Assembly: GCA_030765065.1 (NCBI GenBank)
Contig: CM060990.1
Coordinates: 663,970,618 to 664,034,617 of the forward strand
Reading direction: 5' to 3'
DNA: 64,000 bases
From: Deroplatys truncata
Taxonomy: Eukaryota; Arthropoda; Insecta; Mantodea; Mantidae
In this document: piece after piece, positions 12,060-22,756 of the stretch
Layout: every line of letters starts with the position of its first letter
How positions within the stretch are numbered: the stretch's first letter is position 1
Program-made: the position numbers and the translations under genes
The notes under the pieces: model-generated
What the model saw: only the letters and a program-made list of their open reading frames with translations
What the model was told of the DNA's origin: nothing
Database searches by the model: none

Positions 12060-13330
12060 TTTATAGTATTTGTCTCCCTAAATTAGGGCCTGTTTGCAAT
12101 TTTGCAGCAGCTCCAATAACTTGGTATGTTGTCCATTCTGTGGCTTCACGTTGTAATAGAATGTGTTTTGCCATTTCATCACCTTGTAGACATAGATGGC
12201 ATATGGGTTCCATGTCGTATAATCCCATTTCCTTTAGGTGTTTTCTGAACTTTTTATGTCCAGTTATGAAGCTTATAACTCTTCTGAGTGAGGGTTTAAG
12301 CAATTTAGTAAGTAAATTACTTAAATTTTCTCTAGGCTTATTAATTAATCACTTATAAGGTTGTTTTTGAGTATGGTTTTCCATTTCTTTAGGATTGCTT
12401 TCCAAACCCAAAGTCTGTTTTTCACATTTATCTTGCTTATTCCAAGGTGGGTTCTGGTTCTTTAAAAGGGAGAGATGCTCCCTTCTATGCTCAGAAGTCA
12501 GCCTTTTCATTTCCCATTATACCTGTGTGTCCGGTACACATCGCAATTCTACTGATAGTGGGTGGAAGTGTTTGATAAATGTTAACATTCCCACCTAATT
12601 GGGATTTAAAGTGATTGGAAGTGAGGGCTTATAATGCAGCCTGGCTGTCAGAGTTTATAAGGATATATTTTCCTACAATTCTCTTTCCCAGCATAGGCAT
12701 GCACTTTCAAGTATAGCAAGTATCTCTGCCTGAAAGACAGGAGGGAATCTTCCTAGGCTTATGCTATAGCATTTGCCCATTGATCACAATTAATACTTGT
12801 GCCAGTTTTCCCATTTATGCGTGAACCATCAGTATATATTACCAAATGATTCTTATGCCTTAGATGAGATTTTTCTTCAATGTTTCTATCAGCAATACTT
12901 ACTTTGTAGGGTTGGAAAAATGAAATTACTTCTGACATGAAATCAGATGTCATTAATAATACACAATCTTCCATTTTGTTGAGGATGGAGGGTTGGCCTG
13001 TTTTACAGCAGTTCTGTCTCCACATTCCTACCTGGATGATTCTGTGTGCTGCTAGTCTAGCTTCAGCTTGGATACATAGTTCCAGCAGAGTAAGACCTTA
13101 TAAAGTTTCCAAAATAAAAGTGGGTGTGCTTTAAAAGCTCCATACACCTAAACAAGTCAACCTCTGGAGACTATTTAGTTTTTCTTTTGTTTTAGTTTAT
13201 AGAGTCTTTGGCCACCACACCAATACTCCATTCCATAAGCGATTTGTGGTTTAACCACAACCCCATAGAGCCAGCGGTACATATTAGGCTTTAGACCCCA
13301 GATTTTACAGTGGTTATACTTTGCACAGAG
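12060..13330 (-). pseudogene. LINE fragment: RT thumb, RNase H and C-terminal zinc region
   Basis: Read leftwards: WGLKPNMYRWLYGVVVKPQI followed by AYGMEYWCGG (RT thumb, about 13200-13300), then an RNase H start IYTDGSRINGKTG (about 12800-12850), then FITGHKKFRKHLKEMGLYD with PICHLCLQGDEMAKH (12303-12061), the C-terminal cysteine/histidine block of I/Jockey/LOA-type elements. Frame breaks and missing RNase H middle make it a relic. It is unrelated in sequence to the esterase LINE in intron 1. Confidence 0.75.
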
Positions 13331-13785
13331 TTGAAACTGGGTCAGAGTTTAGCATAAGCATTTCAACTTTGAAGCCTTACACATATTAGTAATGCTCAGA
13401 AATTATCTTGCAGAATTGAGGTGCAAATAAAATTGTATGAATTTAAACTGTCTTATCAGAAGATTCTCTGGGTGATCTCTTGGTGCTGAATGCAGAAACA
13501 GGAAATGTGAATAGCTACACTAGAAGATAGTTCTGCAAACACCACCCAAACATTCTTAAACGTAGAGAAATATATTCTGTTACTGAGAGAGTGAAATCTG
13601 AAAGTGAATAATAGTTTGGATAATTCCCAAATTCTTTACGTATTAGTGGTAGATGAAGCATGATTTGCAAAATATGGTTTTAAGATTTTCACAACAGTTC
13701 TATGTGTGCAGATGAGAATATAATTAATTGTTCTTCCACACATGCATATGTAGGCTAACGGAAAAGTAGAATCAGACTGATTTTC

Positions 13786-14060
13786 ATTGATTGCCCTAAT
13801 AACGGTTAACATGAAGGTTGGGGCTTAAAAAGTACTTGTAAGATTGTATGTCGCCATTGGGGTATGTTGTTTGAAAATCAATTTGAGAATGCCTTGTTTA
13901 CCAGGAAAAATTGAATCATTTGGGGAATTTTATATTGTACCGGCATGTTGCCATGGTAGCTCATTTGGTTAGGGCAACAGCACAGAAAGGCGAAGAGCTG
14001 CGATTCAAATCCAAGCTATGGCATTGAATTTTTCAGTCTGATTCTACCTTTCCAATACAT
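13786..14060 (+). repeat. SINE family A (tRNA-like internal region), copy 1
   Basis: It opens with GATTGCCCTAATAACGGTTAA and GCCATTGGGGTATGTT, continues GAATGCCTTGT, then has a tRNA-like segment gccatggtagctcatttggt (A box, about 13950) and gattcaaatcc (B box, about 14000), ending GGCATTGAATTTTTCAGTCT. Other copies are at 46085-46285 (minus), 46286-46560 and 62812-63065. Confidence 0.75.
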
Positions 14061-14156
14061 GTTTTCTCCCCGTGTAAAGTGTTTATTAGTGTCTCACTTG
14101 AACATATACTTTGCTTTACAATGTACTTTTTGCATAGACTTTTTTCAGCCATTTGT

Positions 14157-14192
14157 GATTAGATATCAGTGTAGATGCACTGATATCTAATC
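14157..14192. repeat. Perfect 15-bp inverted repeat with 6-base loop
   Basis: gattagatatcagtg and its exact reverse complement flank TAGATG. It forms a strong short hairpin in DNA or RNA. Confidence 0.9.
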
Positions 14193-14960
14193 CTCCAGGC
14201 TATTATTTACTTCAGTTTGGCAGGCAATGTGATACATACTTCAGTGGGCTATGTTGCCAAATATGGCATTGCAAATTATTTAGTTGTGGCCATGCTTGGA
14301 AATGGACCAAAGGCAATGATGAGTTTTGCAACCCTTTGAATATACCTTCTATCACAAGCAGACCCAGGGAGAGGTTAAGAGGGGCTATAGTCTCCCTCTT
14401 TCTTAATTGTAGAGATTATATACAATTTTTATTTCTATTTTATTTACTTATACCGGATAACATCTATTTGTTCACCGTCAATGAGTGAATTCATCATAAT
14501 GTGGACTATATGCCAAGAGATGTTCCAGTGACTCGAAAAAAAAGTAAAACAGATAGACTGATTCAGATATGCATGACATTTATTATTAAGTAAGTTCTGG
14601 ATAAGAATTAAGCTCTCAAACAATTAGTATTAATAACTTATATTAAAACTTAGTAAACTACTTAAACATAAAATTATGTTTAAAAGGTATCTTTATGTAA
14701 TAAATCATAAATTTAAATTAATCTTTGCTTCCAAAGAATAATTTGTGGTTCACTCATATGATGTTCGGAAATTTAGAAATGAAAATGCTCTTATTACTGA
14801 CTGCATTTTGCTCATTGTTAAGTTATCTTTCAAAATATGTTATCCCCTCCCTAAAGGTATCCTGGATCTGTATATTCATAGTTTAAAGGTGGACACTCCT
14901 CCTATTCTGCATAAGTAGAAAATGCTCCAAATGTTCATAACTTATTTTATATTTCTGCAG

Positions 14961-15124
14961 CTATACTGCGAAGAAGCAGGAACAGGACAGGTACTGATGG
15001 CCTTCTCCAGTGATTCTACCTGCAATTCCAACCTCAGAAGTGCAACTTCAGGGTTTGAAACTCTGAGTCTTGGTGTAATGCGTGCTCAAGAATGGCCATC
15101 ACATGTGGAGATCAGTAACTGCAG
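14961..15124 (+). CDS. Host gene, internal exon C
   Basis: The exon starts after tatttctgcag in phase 0 with LYCEEAGTGQVLMAFSSDST and ends ..EWPSHVEISNC plus two bases (AG|GTAACA donor), so it exits in phase 2. Those two bases join the first G of the next exon to make an arginine codon, giving NC-R-FPSWAHG across the junction. It contains three cysteines. The SDSTC, S-A-T-S-G-F-E-T-L-S-L and P-S-H-V-E-I-S-N-C-R-F-P run is typical of the linker into the next cysteine-rich domain in this kind of protein. Continuous phase with both neighbours is the strongest evidence. Confidence 0.83.
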
Positions 15125-15411
15125 GTAACACAGCAATACTTATCTCTCTCTTTCGTGCAAGCAAAGGGAGTATAGGCAACACAGCTTTATTCTGGTGACT
15201 AAAGAAAAAAGATGGCTGATGCTGTATATATCAAGGCAGTCAACATTTTAACTCAAGTCATTCTATATATAACCACAGAGGTTACCAGACAACCTGTTTA
15301 CAAAAGACATACTGTTGTGGTTTTCTGATAGTATTATGAGCCACTGTCATATTATATTTCATGTCATTATGTTAACTCTTTTGTAGCCTGGTATACCATA
15401 TTCATTACAAT

Positions 15412-15491
15412 AGGTTTTCTTATTGGGCTTTTTCTTTTAATTTCATATTTTAGGTTTTCTTATTGGGCTTTTTCTTTTAATTTCATATTTT
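15412..15491. repeat. Perfect 40-bp tandem duplication
   Basis: Two identical 40-base units, each starting aggttttcttattgggct, stand head to tail just after exon C. The identity indicates a very recent duplication or an assembly artefact. Confidence 0.9.
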
Positions 15492-16474
15492 ACTAACCTT
15501 CAGCAATAAAATTAAGTTATTTATAGCTTTATTATGTTGTAAAATATTACATTTTTTTCAATAAAACTGTACTTTTTTTGATACAAAGAAGAAAAATCCA
15601 TGTACTGGAGTCAAATGTAACCCCCTCAACTTCCAAGCATTCCATTACACCGGTTATTTTACTTGGACTCTCCCTTTCCTTTACCACCGGCACATTTGAC
15701 TGCAGTTGCTGGGACTCGGACTTGCAATGTTTGGCTTTGAATGGATAGCCAGTCCATTTCGTATTGAGCTAATGATCATGGTTATTTGAGTCGCTTCGGT
15801 TGTCATGCTGGTGAAAGGGATATAAAAACTGGTTTGGAAATTAGAGGAAGAGCGGTATACATAGCAAAATAATTCTGGCAATAGAGGGTTAAAATTTTAA
15901 GTATGTAATTGTAGTGGGTTCTTTGGTATATCAGTATAAAAAAAAAATGCCTTACACCATGATTTTTTTTTCTCCCCTAGAGAATGCTTTAGGCGCATTT
16001 TTAAACTTTACAGCTGCATAATGTCAGTCTATGCCAGACAAATGACCTTAGTTCTGCAGTCTCCTTTCTGTACTATCTACTGGAATAACCTGCTCAAAAG
16101 ACTGCATAGTCAGCTATGTGTGTCGTATATTTTATTGACATTAATTTAATTGGAGTGGGAAACTTTGGGTTGTGGCACTGAAGTATCCAGTTCCATGTTT
16201 ACTTGAGAAAACCATAAAAAAATCCCAAGCAGATTGCCCAGTGTATGTGATTTGAACCAGAGACCTCTTAAATACAAGCTGTAGGCGCTATCCTCCTGAA
16301 ACAATTAGGACAGGGGACATCAACAAATTGCTGTCATCCACGGAAATTATATTTGCTTACTTCATTGAGTTCTTTGAATTTACTTATCTGCAATAAGTAT
16401 ACAATTACAAATAAATGCTTACAACATACTTAAATTCTGGCACAACTAAAGCTGTTCCTGGTAATGGGAATGGA

Positions 16475-16605
16475 AAATTTAAAACTTGACCATTCCTGGG
16501 CTTCGGTAATCTTTCTGATAATTGTGAATGCTCACACTATAAGACATGTATTTTAACCTATTCTGGTTTCTATTCCTGGTTATTGTGAACCAGCCTTATC
16601 ACATC
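16475..16605. mobile_element. Partial MITE related to 1053-1780
   Basis: AAATTTAAAACTTGACCA, AATTGTGAATGCTCAC, TAAGACATG and GGTTATTGTGAACCAGCCTT are shared in order with the right half of the element at 1053-1780. The left half is absent or too diverged. Confidence 0.6.
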
Positions 16606-18327
16606 TTATTTCTCTCACTTCTCTTGGAATACTCTCAATCAGGTTTTTAATCCCCCTGTTAATTTTACTCATGCACTTCATCACTATAGATTTCAGTGAA
16701 TGTATGTTAGTTCCAAATGAAATTTCACTTTCTGAAAATTGTTTCTCATTCCTGATCCATTTCATTTCCTGATTCCTTTTCCCTTAAATTCTAAGTTGAT
16801 TTTCATCAATAGCTACTTCAATATCTCCTTAAACTTGTACCCAAATTCCACTCCTGACACCACTGTGTCCAAATAAAATTCCAAGATGCTCCATAAATTT
16901 GTCTTTGTCAGGGTCTACTCATAGCAACCTGTTCCACTTTTCATAATTTTTTCATGTCTCAAACTAAAGCAAACGGTTAAATACTTGTAAAAATGCCTAC
17001 TTTACTCACATATCTTGCATAGCTAATCTATGCCATGTATCGAAGCAGCCTTCCTACATCATAACAGCTCACTTGCTGTTGGGTTTAAACTAAAAATGCT
17101 AGCATTACATAAGTTTCTTCCCCTATCATGTTCCGTTGTTACATAGATTGCTGCCCCTTCTACCTCTAGAAGGTTATGAAGTTGCTCCAAAGTTTCAGAA
17201 ATTCTCGTTTCTGGCCAGCTGCAGCAATGGAGATGATGATCTCAGGCCATCTCCTTGTCACACTTCTGCCACAGAAATATGTGTAAACAGAATTAACAAT
17301 TGCACTGTTTTCAGTACTAGAATATTGTATCATCAGAGAAATTATACTTATTTTCAGGCTTTAAAATGACCAAAGCAGAAGTGATGTGAAACCAGTGTTA
17401 CTGGCTGCTTTGTCACCATTTGTACTACAAGAGTTTTGAATAGAAGAAACGAGTATTGTGGAATGTCTTGAGTCATGCATTTTCACGAGAATACAATGTA
17501 AATGAATCTAATACTTACTAATTCAGTTGTAAATCTATATATTCATGACACAAACGTTTGACTAGATTGATAGCAAAACAGCACATGGTAGATAGGTGGA
17601 TCCTAAAGAACTGCTACTATGAATGCATTGCCACATTTGGATCAGCAGACAATGTTTTGCACCACAAAAGTCCAATTACACTGGAACCCCTATTTTACAC
17701 ACTCCAAAATTTACATTTTCCTGCATTCTACACCGTTAATTTAAAGTCTGAAATTAATGTCCACTTAAGAAATATAAAAATTTCTGCTATTTTATGCTCC
17801 CCAATTTTATGTTTACCTCGATCTTGCATGGGAATATTTGTGCCCTGCATTACTTAACACCTCAATTATATACAATATATGGCAATGTCACAATACAGTT
17901 GATAGCGGCACCATCAGCAGCTGACTGCATGATTCTATTTCCATATGAATTTTTGTTTCCGCAAGCGCGTGGTGGTTGCCATCACAATTGTGCTTAATTG
18001 TGTTCAGTTGGACAGTATATTCAGCCTGAGTTTCTTTACATGATGTGTTGTTTACCAGCTGGTACCTGTACTGTGGTGTTTCCATGTGGGGCGGTCACCT
18101 CCTCCGTCCGTTGCTTTTAGGCTTACCTTGATGCTTCTCCCGTTGGTTCCAGAAGTTCGCCGTGTGTTGGTTCTCTTCACTTTTATCCTCGGCTAGCTGC
18201 AGTAGTTTTCTTTAAACTATATAGGAGTATGGACTTATCCTCGGTAAAGGAAAACGTAGATCTCGGGTGGTGATATAGGAAGACATGGACATGCTTTGTT
18301 TATGAAAAGATGACACTGCCGTTTCTC

Positions 18328-18333
18328 TTTATT
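18328..18333 (-). terminator. Poly(A) signal AATAAA of the 3' LTR
   Basis: TTAATTAAATAAAG on the minus strand, within the LTR and downstream of the TATA box. This would place a long R region (about 18985 to 18310) that includes the tandem repeats. Confidence 0.45.
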
Positions 18334-18482
18334 TAATTAACACTCGTAGTATACAACACTGGTCTTGCCGCCGTAAAATACTGTCCACCGCTGTTAAACT
18401 ACGGCGCGGATATGACACGAAGTTTAAATATGCTTATTATCTCTTTATGAGTAGCAGATCTTAGGTGTGTTTCTAAAACTAT

Positions 18483-18988
18483 CTTGATTCCCTGTTTTGG
18501 CGCGATATCTCACACATCCTGCAGCATCTCTCCCTGACCACACATGACAACAACTCTCTTGGCAAAACTGTCTGATAAACTGCTGAAAAACTGCCTCACT
18601 GCAATGCTAAACTGACATGACAAACTGCCTTGCTAAAACTGACGACAAACTGTCTTGAATCCCTTTTTTGGCGCGATATCTCACACATCCTGTAGCATTT
18701 CTCCCTGACCACACATGACAACAACTGTCCAACAAACTGCAATGCTAAACTGACATGACAAAACTCTCTTGCTTAAACTGCCTTGACAAAACTGTCTTGC
18801 TAAAACTGACAACAAACTGTCTTGAATCCCTTTTTTGGCGCGATATCTCTCACATCCTGTAGCATTTCTCCCTGACCACACATGACAACAACTGTCCAAC
18901 AAACTGCAATGCTAAACTGACATGACAAAACTCTCTTGCTTAAACTACCTTGACAAAACTGTCTTGCTAAAACTGACGACAAACTGCC
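18483..18988. repeat. Three tandem ~170-bp repeats inside the LTR
   Basis: Units start at 18483, 18654 and 18821, each with CTTGA(A/T)TCCC, TTTTGGCGCGATATCTC, CATCCTG and CCTGACCACACATGACAACA. Short ORFs that read them are artefacts. The matching array in the other LTR is 22123-22628. Confidence 0.9.
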
Positions 18989-19965
18989 CGAATTTGCTCC
19001 AAACAGATCCATTTATAGTCTCAGGCTTCTGAGGCTGCTTCCTTTCCTATTGGTCCATTTTTAGCGCCACCCGACGCGACTAACTATTTCGAATAAACTT
19101 CCAGGGATCTCATTGGTCCAAGTTTAATATAAATCGCGGCTTTTCCTACATTTACCGTTAGACTATCTGTCTCGCTCACTTGGTCACGGCGAATTATCAA
19201 ATAAAGGGACAAAGGCGTTACACCCTCGCTGTAGGAATAATGGCACTGCGACCGAAGAGAGGTAATAAAACTAGGTTTTCTGCCTTCGAAAGCACTATTC
19301 CTGTAGCTAAAACATTTCGTCGTGGACAGTATTTTAACATAGCGCTTAAATTATTTACATTAAACCATTTATAACTCTACTAATATTAGTAACCTAGATC
19401 GATACATAACGTTAAATCACCCTTCTTAAAATATACAAGCAGTATGAGAAAAAGATATTTACATAGTACGATTTAACATCAATAAAAGTTAATTAATAAA
19501 TTATCTATAATTACAGTTCTCGGGTTCGGCCTAGAGTTGCCGTTTCAAATTGCCCTGTTCTGGAAAAGAATAAATTTTTCAACACTTGATACAATTTTCT
19601 TTTCCAGAATAATTCCTCTGATTATGGCCTTTGTTGGTTTGCTTTGTTTACATAGACCCTTCGCTATACCTGTTCCTTCACAAGGGTTCTGACAAAACGG
19701 TGGTGTTTACACTTGGGTCATTCACTCTTACACTTTGCTATGGTTGATCCCTCTCTCCTTTTAAAAACAGGTTTTCCGAGAGGCATTCTTATGCACAATA
19801 CACTTCACACACACAAATAACTTGTGGTGGAGAGAAATACGCTAATACCCAAATTAAGTTCTAAAATTAAATCTATTTACATATATACTGTTACATAATA
19901 ATTATTACGTATTTAGTTATCTCCTTACATCCTTATTTATCGGGTGTATTACCTTTACTATTTGT

Positions 19966-20175
19966 TCATAGGGTTGCTACCTCATGTCGAGTAAAACTAA
20001 CCTGATTATTTTCATTACATTCTTCACCCTTCTCATTCTCTAAACATTTGTATGGTTTGAGCAACTGTTTATGATATCTCCCTACGATCTTGGAATTCTT
20101 TATTTCTTGTAACTCAAATGTATCCAAGCCAAAAATGTTAATCACCCTGTATGGACTTTTAAATAAATTTTCCAT
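19966..20175 (-). pseudogene. Integrase C-terminal GPY/F region
   Basis: The reading NLFKSPYRVINIFGLDTFEL followed by KIVGRYHKQLLKPYK matches the GPY/F module at the end of Gypsy-type integrases (usual ..GPY.V..I.....F.L......G..H...LKPY). A glycine of the GPY motif is replaced by serine (SPYRV). It is separated from the preceding part of the integrase end, at the C-terminus of the gag ORF, by poly(A)-rich sequence at 20188-20270. An acidic tail (ENEKGEECNENNQ) follows and then a stop. Confidence 0.8.
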
Positions 20176-20187
20176 TCTATGATACCT

Positions 20188-20260
20188 TTTTTTTTTTTTT
20201 GAATGCTAGACCTTTTTTTTTTTTTTTTTGAATGCTGGACTTTTTTTTTTTATATATATA
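20188..20260. repeat. Duplicated poly(T) tracts with GAATGCT(A/G)GAC
   Basis: On the plus strand three T runs (11-16 bases) are spaced by gaatgctagacc and gaatgctggac, then a (TA)n tract. On the coding strand these are poly(A) tracts inside the integrase region. Confidence 0.9.
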
Positions 20261-21455
20261 TGTATACCAATACTAATTCTCCAAGTTCGATCAACCATTT
20301 CTTTTGCTTCTTTGTTTTAAATTCCTGCTTTCTTTTCTGCGCCCTCTTTGACATTCTTTCAAAAGCTTTCTTAAACGTCTCTTCTCCCGTTAGTGTTTTC
20401 GGATCTTTCGTTTCTAGTGTCTGCAGTAATTTCCCTTCAAGTGTTTCTATTAACTTCCCCCTCATCAGCTCAACTAATTTCCCCTCTAAACTCTTATTTT
20501 GTTCACTTAAGTTTCTTTCTAAGTCCTTACTCTGCTCATTTACGATTCTTTCTGAGTCCTTACTCTGCTCATTTGATTTTCCTTCTAAATTCTTATCTTG
20601 TTCACTTACAATTCTTTCTAAGTCTTTACTCTGCTCATTTAATTCCCCTTCTAAATTCTTATCTTGTTCACTTACGATTCTTTCTAAGTCTTTACTCTGC
20701 TTATTTACGATTCTTTCTAAGTCCTTATTATGCTCATTTGATTCCCCTTCTAAATTCTTATCTAGTTCACTTACGATTCTTTCTAAGTCTTTACTCTGCT
20801 TATTTAATTCCCCTTCTAAATTCTTATCTTGTTCACTTACGGCTCTTTCTAAGCCCTTACTCTGCTCATTTATGGCTAAGCTGGTAACACTTAATTCTGT
20901 TTCTACATCCTTCCTTAGTTTTTCTACATCGTTTCTTAGACATAGTTGTCCTGCCTGAATTTCTTGCACTACCTTCCCTTGCTGACTGAATTTGGAGTCC
21001 AATTGACTTTGTAATCGGGTGACCTGTTCACCTAAATATTCCCTCATCTCCTGAGCTAATTCCCCTCTCATCTTCCTGTTTTCCTCTCTGACATATTCAC
21101 CTATCTGTATACTCTGCTCATTTAATTTCCCTTCTAAATTTTTACTTTGTTCACTCAAATTTCTTTTTGACTCCTTACTCAGCTCATCTATCTTTGTGCT
21201 CAAATGTTGAAGGAATATTAGCAGCTGGTTTTGACCTGCGTCAATGACCTGCTCAATCGGTGATTGCCTTTCCAGTCTAACTTCTACCTCTGCTGCACCC
21301 ATATTTTCTCCATCTGTTGTTACGCTGACAATAGCCTCCCCATTCAGTTCTTTCAAATCTTCCCTTGACCTACTCATGGTTCCGTTAGCAAGTTCTACCT
21401 CCCTAGTAATGACTTTACCCCCTCTCAATAACATGTGTTCACAAAACTGAGTCAC
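20250..21455 (-). CDS. Gag-like coiled-coil protein fused to an integrase end
   Basis: An intact 401-codon ORF. The middle consists of repeated units of about 22 residues (EQSKDLERIVSEQDKNLEGE and variants, about residues 195-310), a long coiled coil. The C-terminus changes character: FERMSKRAQKRKQEFKTKKQ followed by KKWLIELGELVLV is the stretch that normally precedes the integrase GPY/F domain (..G.LVLV). So protease, reverse transcriptase, RNase H and the integrase core are all missing, apparently in frame. No zinc knuckle is seen. It could supply a structural protein to related complete elements. The plus-strand ORFs across it are shadows. Confidence 0.75.
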   Translation of the reverse strand: MTQFCEHMLLRGGKVITREVELANGTMSRSREDLKELNGEAIVSVTTDGENMGAAEVEVRLERQSPIEQVIDAGQNQLLIFLQHLSTKIDELSKESKRNLSEQSKNLEGKLNEQSIQIGEYVREENRKMRGELAQEMREYLGEQVTRLQSQLDSKFSQQGKVVQEIQAGQLCLRNDVEKLRKDVETELSVTSLAINEQSKGLERAVSEQDKNLEGELNKQSKDLERIVSELDKNLEGESNEHNKDLERIVNKQSKDLERIVSEQDKNLEGELNEQSKDLERIVSEQDKNLEGKSNEQSKDSERIVNEQSKDLERNLSEQNKSLEGKLVELMRGKLIETLEGKLLQTLETKDPKTLTGEETFKKAFERMSKRAQKRKQEFKTKKQKKWLIELGELVLVYIYI

Positions 21456-21707
21456 TACTCTGCATGCCTTTTTGTTTGTTTTTGTATAAATGTTCTAACC
21501 TGTATTTTCTCCTACGTTAATTGATGGTTCCGGGTTCGAATCCTGGTGAATTTCTAGAAGCGATGTTCTCAGCTGTTTTGTTGTCCCACGTAGGTAGACT
21601 AGAAGTTCGCGTTGTAATTTTGTTCTGCTGTGCCCCTTTCCTCTGAAGATTCTTCCTTTATTCGTTGTTTCCTAGTCCTCCGTTTGAGTTGGTCTTCCCT
21701 TCGAGCT

Positions 21708-21723
21708 CCACGTTATGGCGCCA
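21708..21723 (-). other. Primer binding site of the Gypsy-type element
   Basis: On the minus strand TGGCGCCATAACGTGG begins three bases inside the 5' LTR. The leading TGG pairs with a tRNA 3' CCA end. Which tRNA is not determined here. Confidence 0.65.
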
Positions 21724-22122
21724 GTTTGCGGCGATCACCTCCTTCGTCCGTTGCTGTTAGGCTTACCTTGATGCTTCTCCCGTTGGTTCCAGAAGTTCAC
21801 AGTGTGTTGGTTCTCTTCAATTTTATCCTCGGCTAGCTGCAGTAGTTTTCTTTAACCTATATAGGAGCATGGACTTATCCTCGGTAAAGGAAAACGTAGA
21901 TCTCGGGTGTTGATATAGGAAGACATAGACGTGCTTTGTTTATGAAAAGATGACACTGCCGTTTCTCTTTATTTAATTAACACTCGTAGTATACAACACT
22001 GGTCTTGCCGCCGTAAAATACTGTCCACCGCTGTTAAACTATGGCGCGGATATGACACGAAGTTTAAATATGCTTATTATCTCTTTACGAGTAGCGGATC
22101 TTAGGTGTGTTTCTAAAACTAT

Positions 22123-22628
22123 CTTGATTCCCTGTTTTGGCGCGATATCTCACACATCCTGCAGCATCTCTCCCTGACCACACATGACAACAACTCTCTT
22201 GGCAAAACTGTCTGATAAACTGCTGAAAAACTGCCTCACTGCAATGCTAAACTGACATGACAAACTGCCTTGCTAAAACTGACGACAAACTGTCTTGAAT
22301 CCCTTTTTTGGCGCGATATCTCACACATCCTGTAGCATTTCTCCCTGACCACACATGACAACAACTGTCCAACAAACTGCAATGCTAAACTGACATGACA
22401 AAACTCTCTTGCTTAAACTGCCTTGACAAAACTGTCTTGCTAAAACTGACGACAAACTGTCTTGAATCCCTTTTTTGGCGCGATATCTCACACATCCTGT
22501 AGCATTTCTCCCTGACCACACATGACAACAACTGTCCAACAAACTGCAATGCTAAACTGACATGACAAAACTCTCTTGCTTAAACTACCTTGACAAAACT
22601 GTCTTGCTAAAACTGACGACAAACTGCC
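22123..22628. repeat. Tandem ~170-bp repeats in the second LTR
   Basis: Same three-unit array as 18483-18988, in the same order, showing that the array predates this insertion. Confidence 0.9.
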
Positions 22629-22650
22629 CGAATTTGCTCCAAACAGATCC

Positions 22651-22756
22651 ATTTATAGTCTCAGGCTTCTGAGGCTGCTTCCTTTCCTATTGGTCCATTT
22701 TTAGCGCCACCCGACGCGTCTAACTATTTCGAATAAACTTCCAGGGATCTCATTGG
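22651..22756 (-). promoter_or_regulatory. U3 promoter: two CCAAT boxes and a TATA box
   Basis: On the minus strand GGACCAATGAG and GGACCAATAGG precede GACTATAAATGG (22660 downwards). Transcription should start about 25-30 bases past it, near 22625. The same arrangement lies at 19011-19116 in the other LTR. All by motif only. Confidence 0.6.

Larger units (their letters stand above)
18087..19547 (-). repeat. 3' LTR (minus-strand sense)
   Basis: In minus-strand sense it starts TGAAACGGCAACTCTAGG at 19547. It contains two CCAAT boxes, a TATA box, three tandem repeats of about 170 bp and an AATAAA. Same length as the other LTR. Confidence 0.92.

Noticed and set aside
18483..18988. Possible CRISPR-like array
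   Set aside because: Units of about 170 bp are repeated whole with no unique spacers, in a eukaryotic LTR.
18681..19012. Cysteine-containing minus ORFs repeated in both LTRs (MLDSCCHVWSG..)
   Set aside because: They only read the non-coding tandem repeats of the LTR and change frame between units.
20203..20958. 251-codon plus-strand ORF rich in Leu, Ser and Phe
   Set aside because: It is the antisense shadow of the repetitive Gag coiled coil, with the poly(T) tracts at its start.
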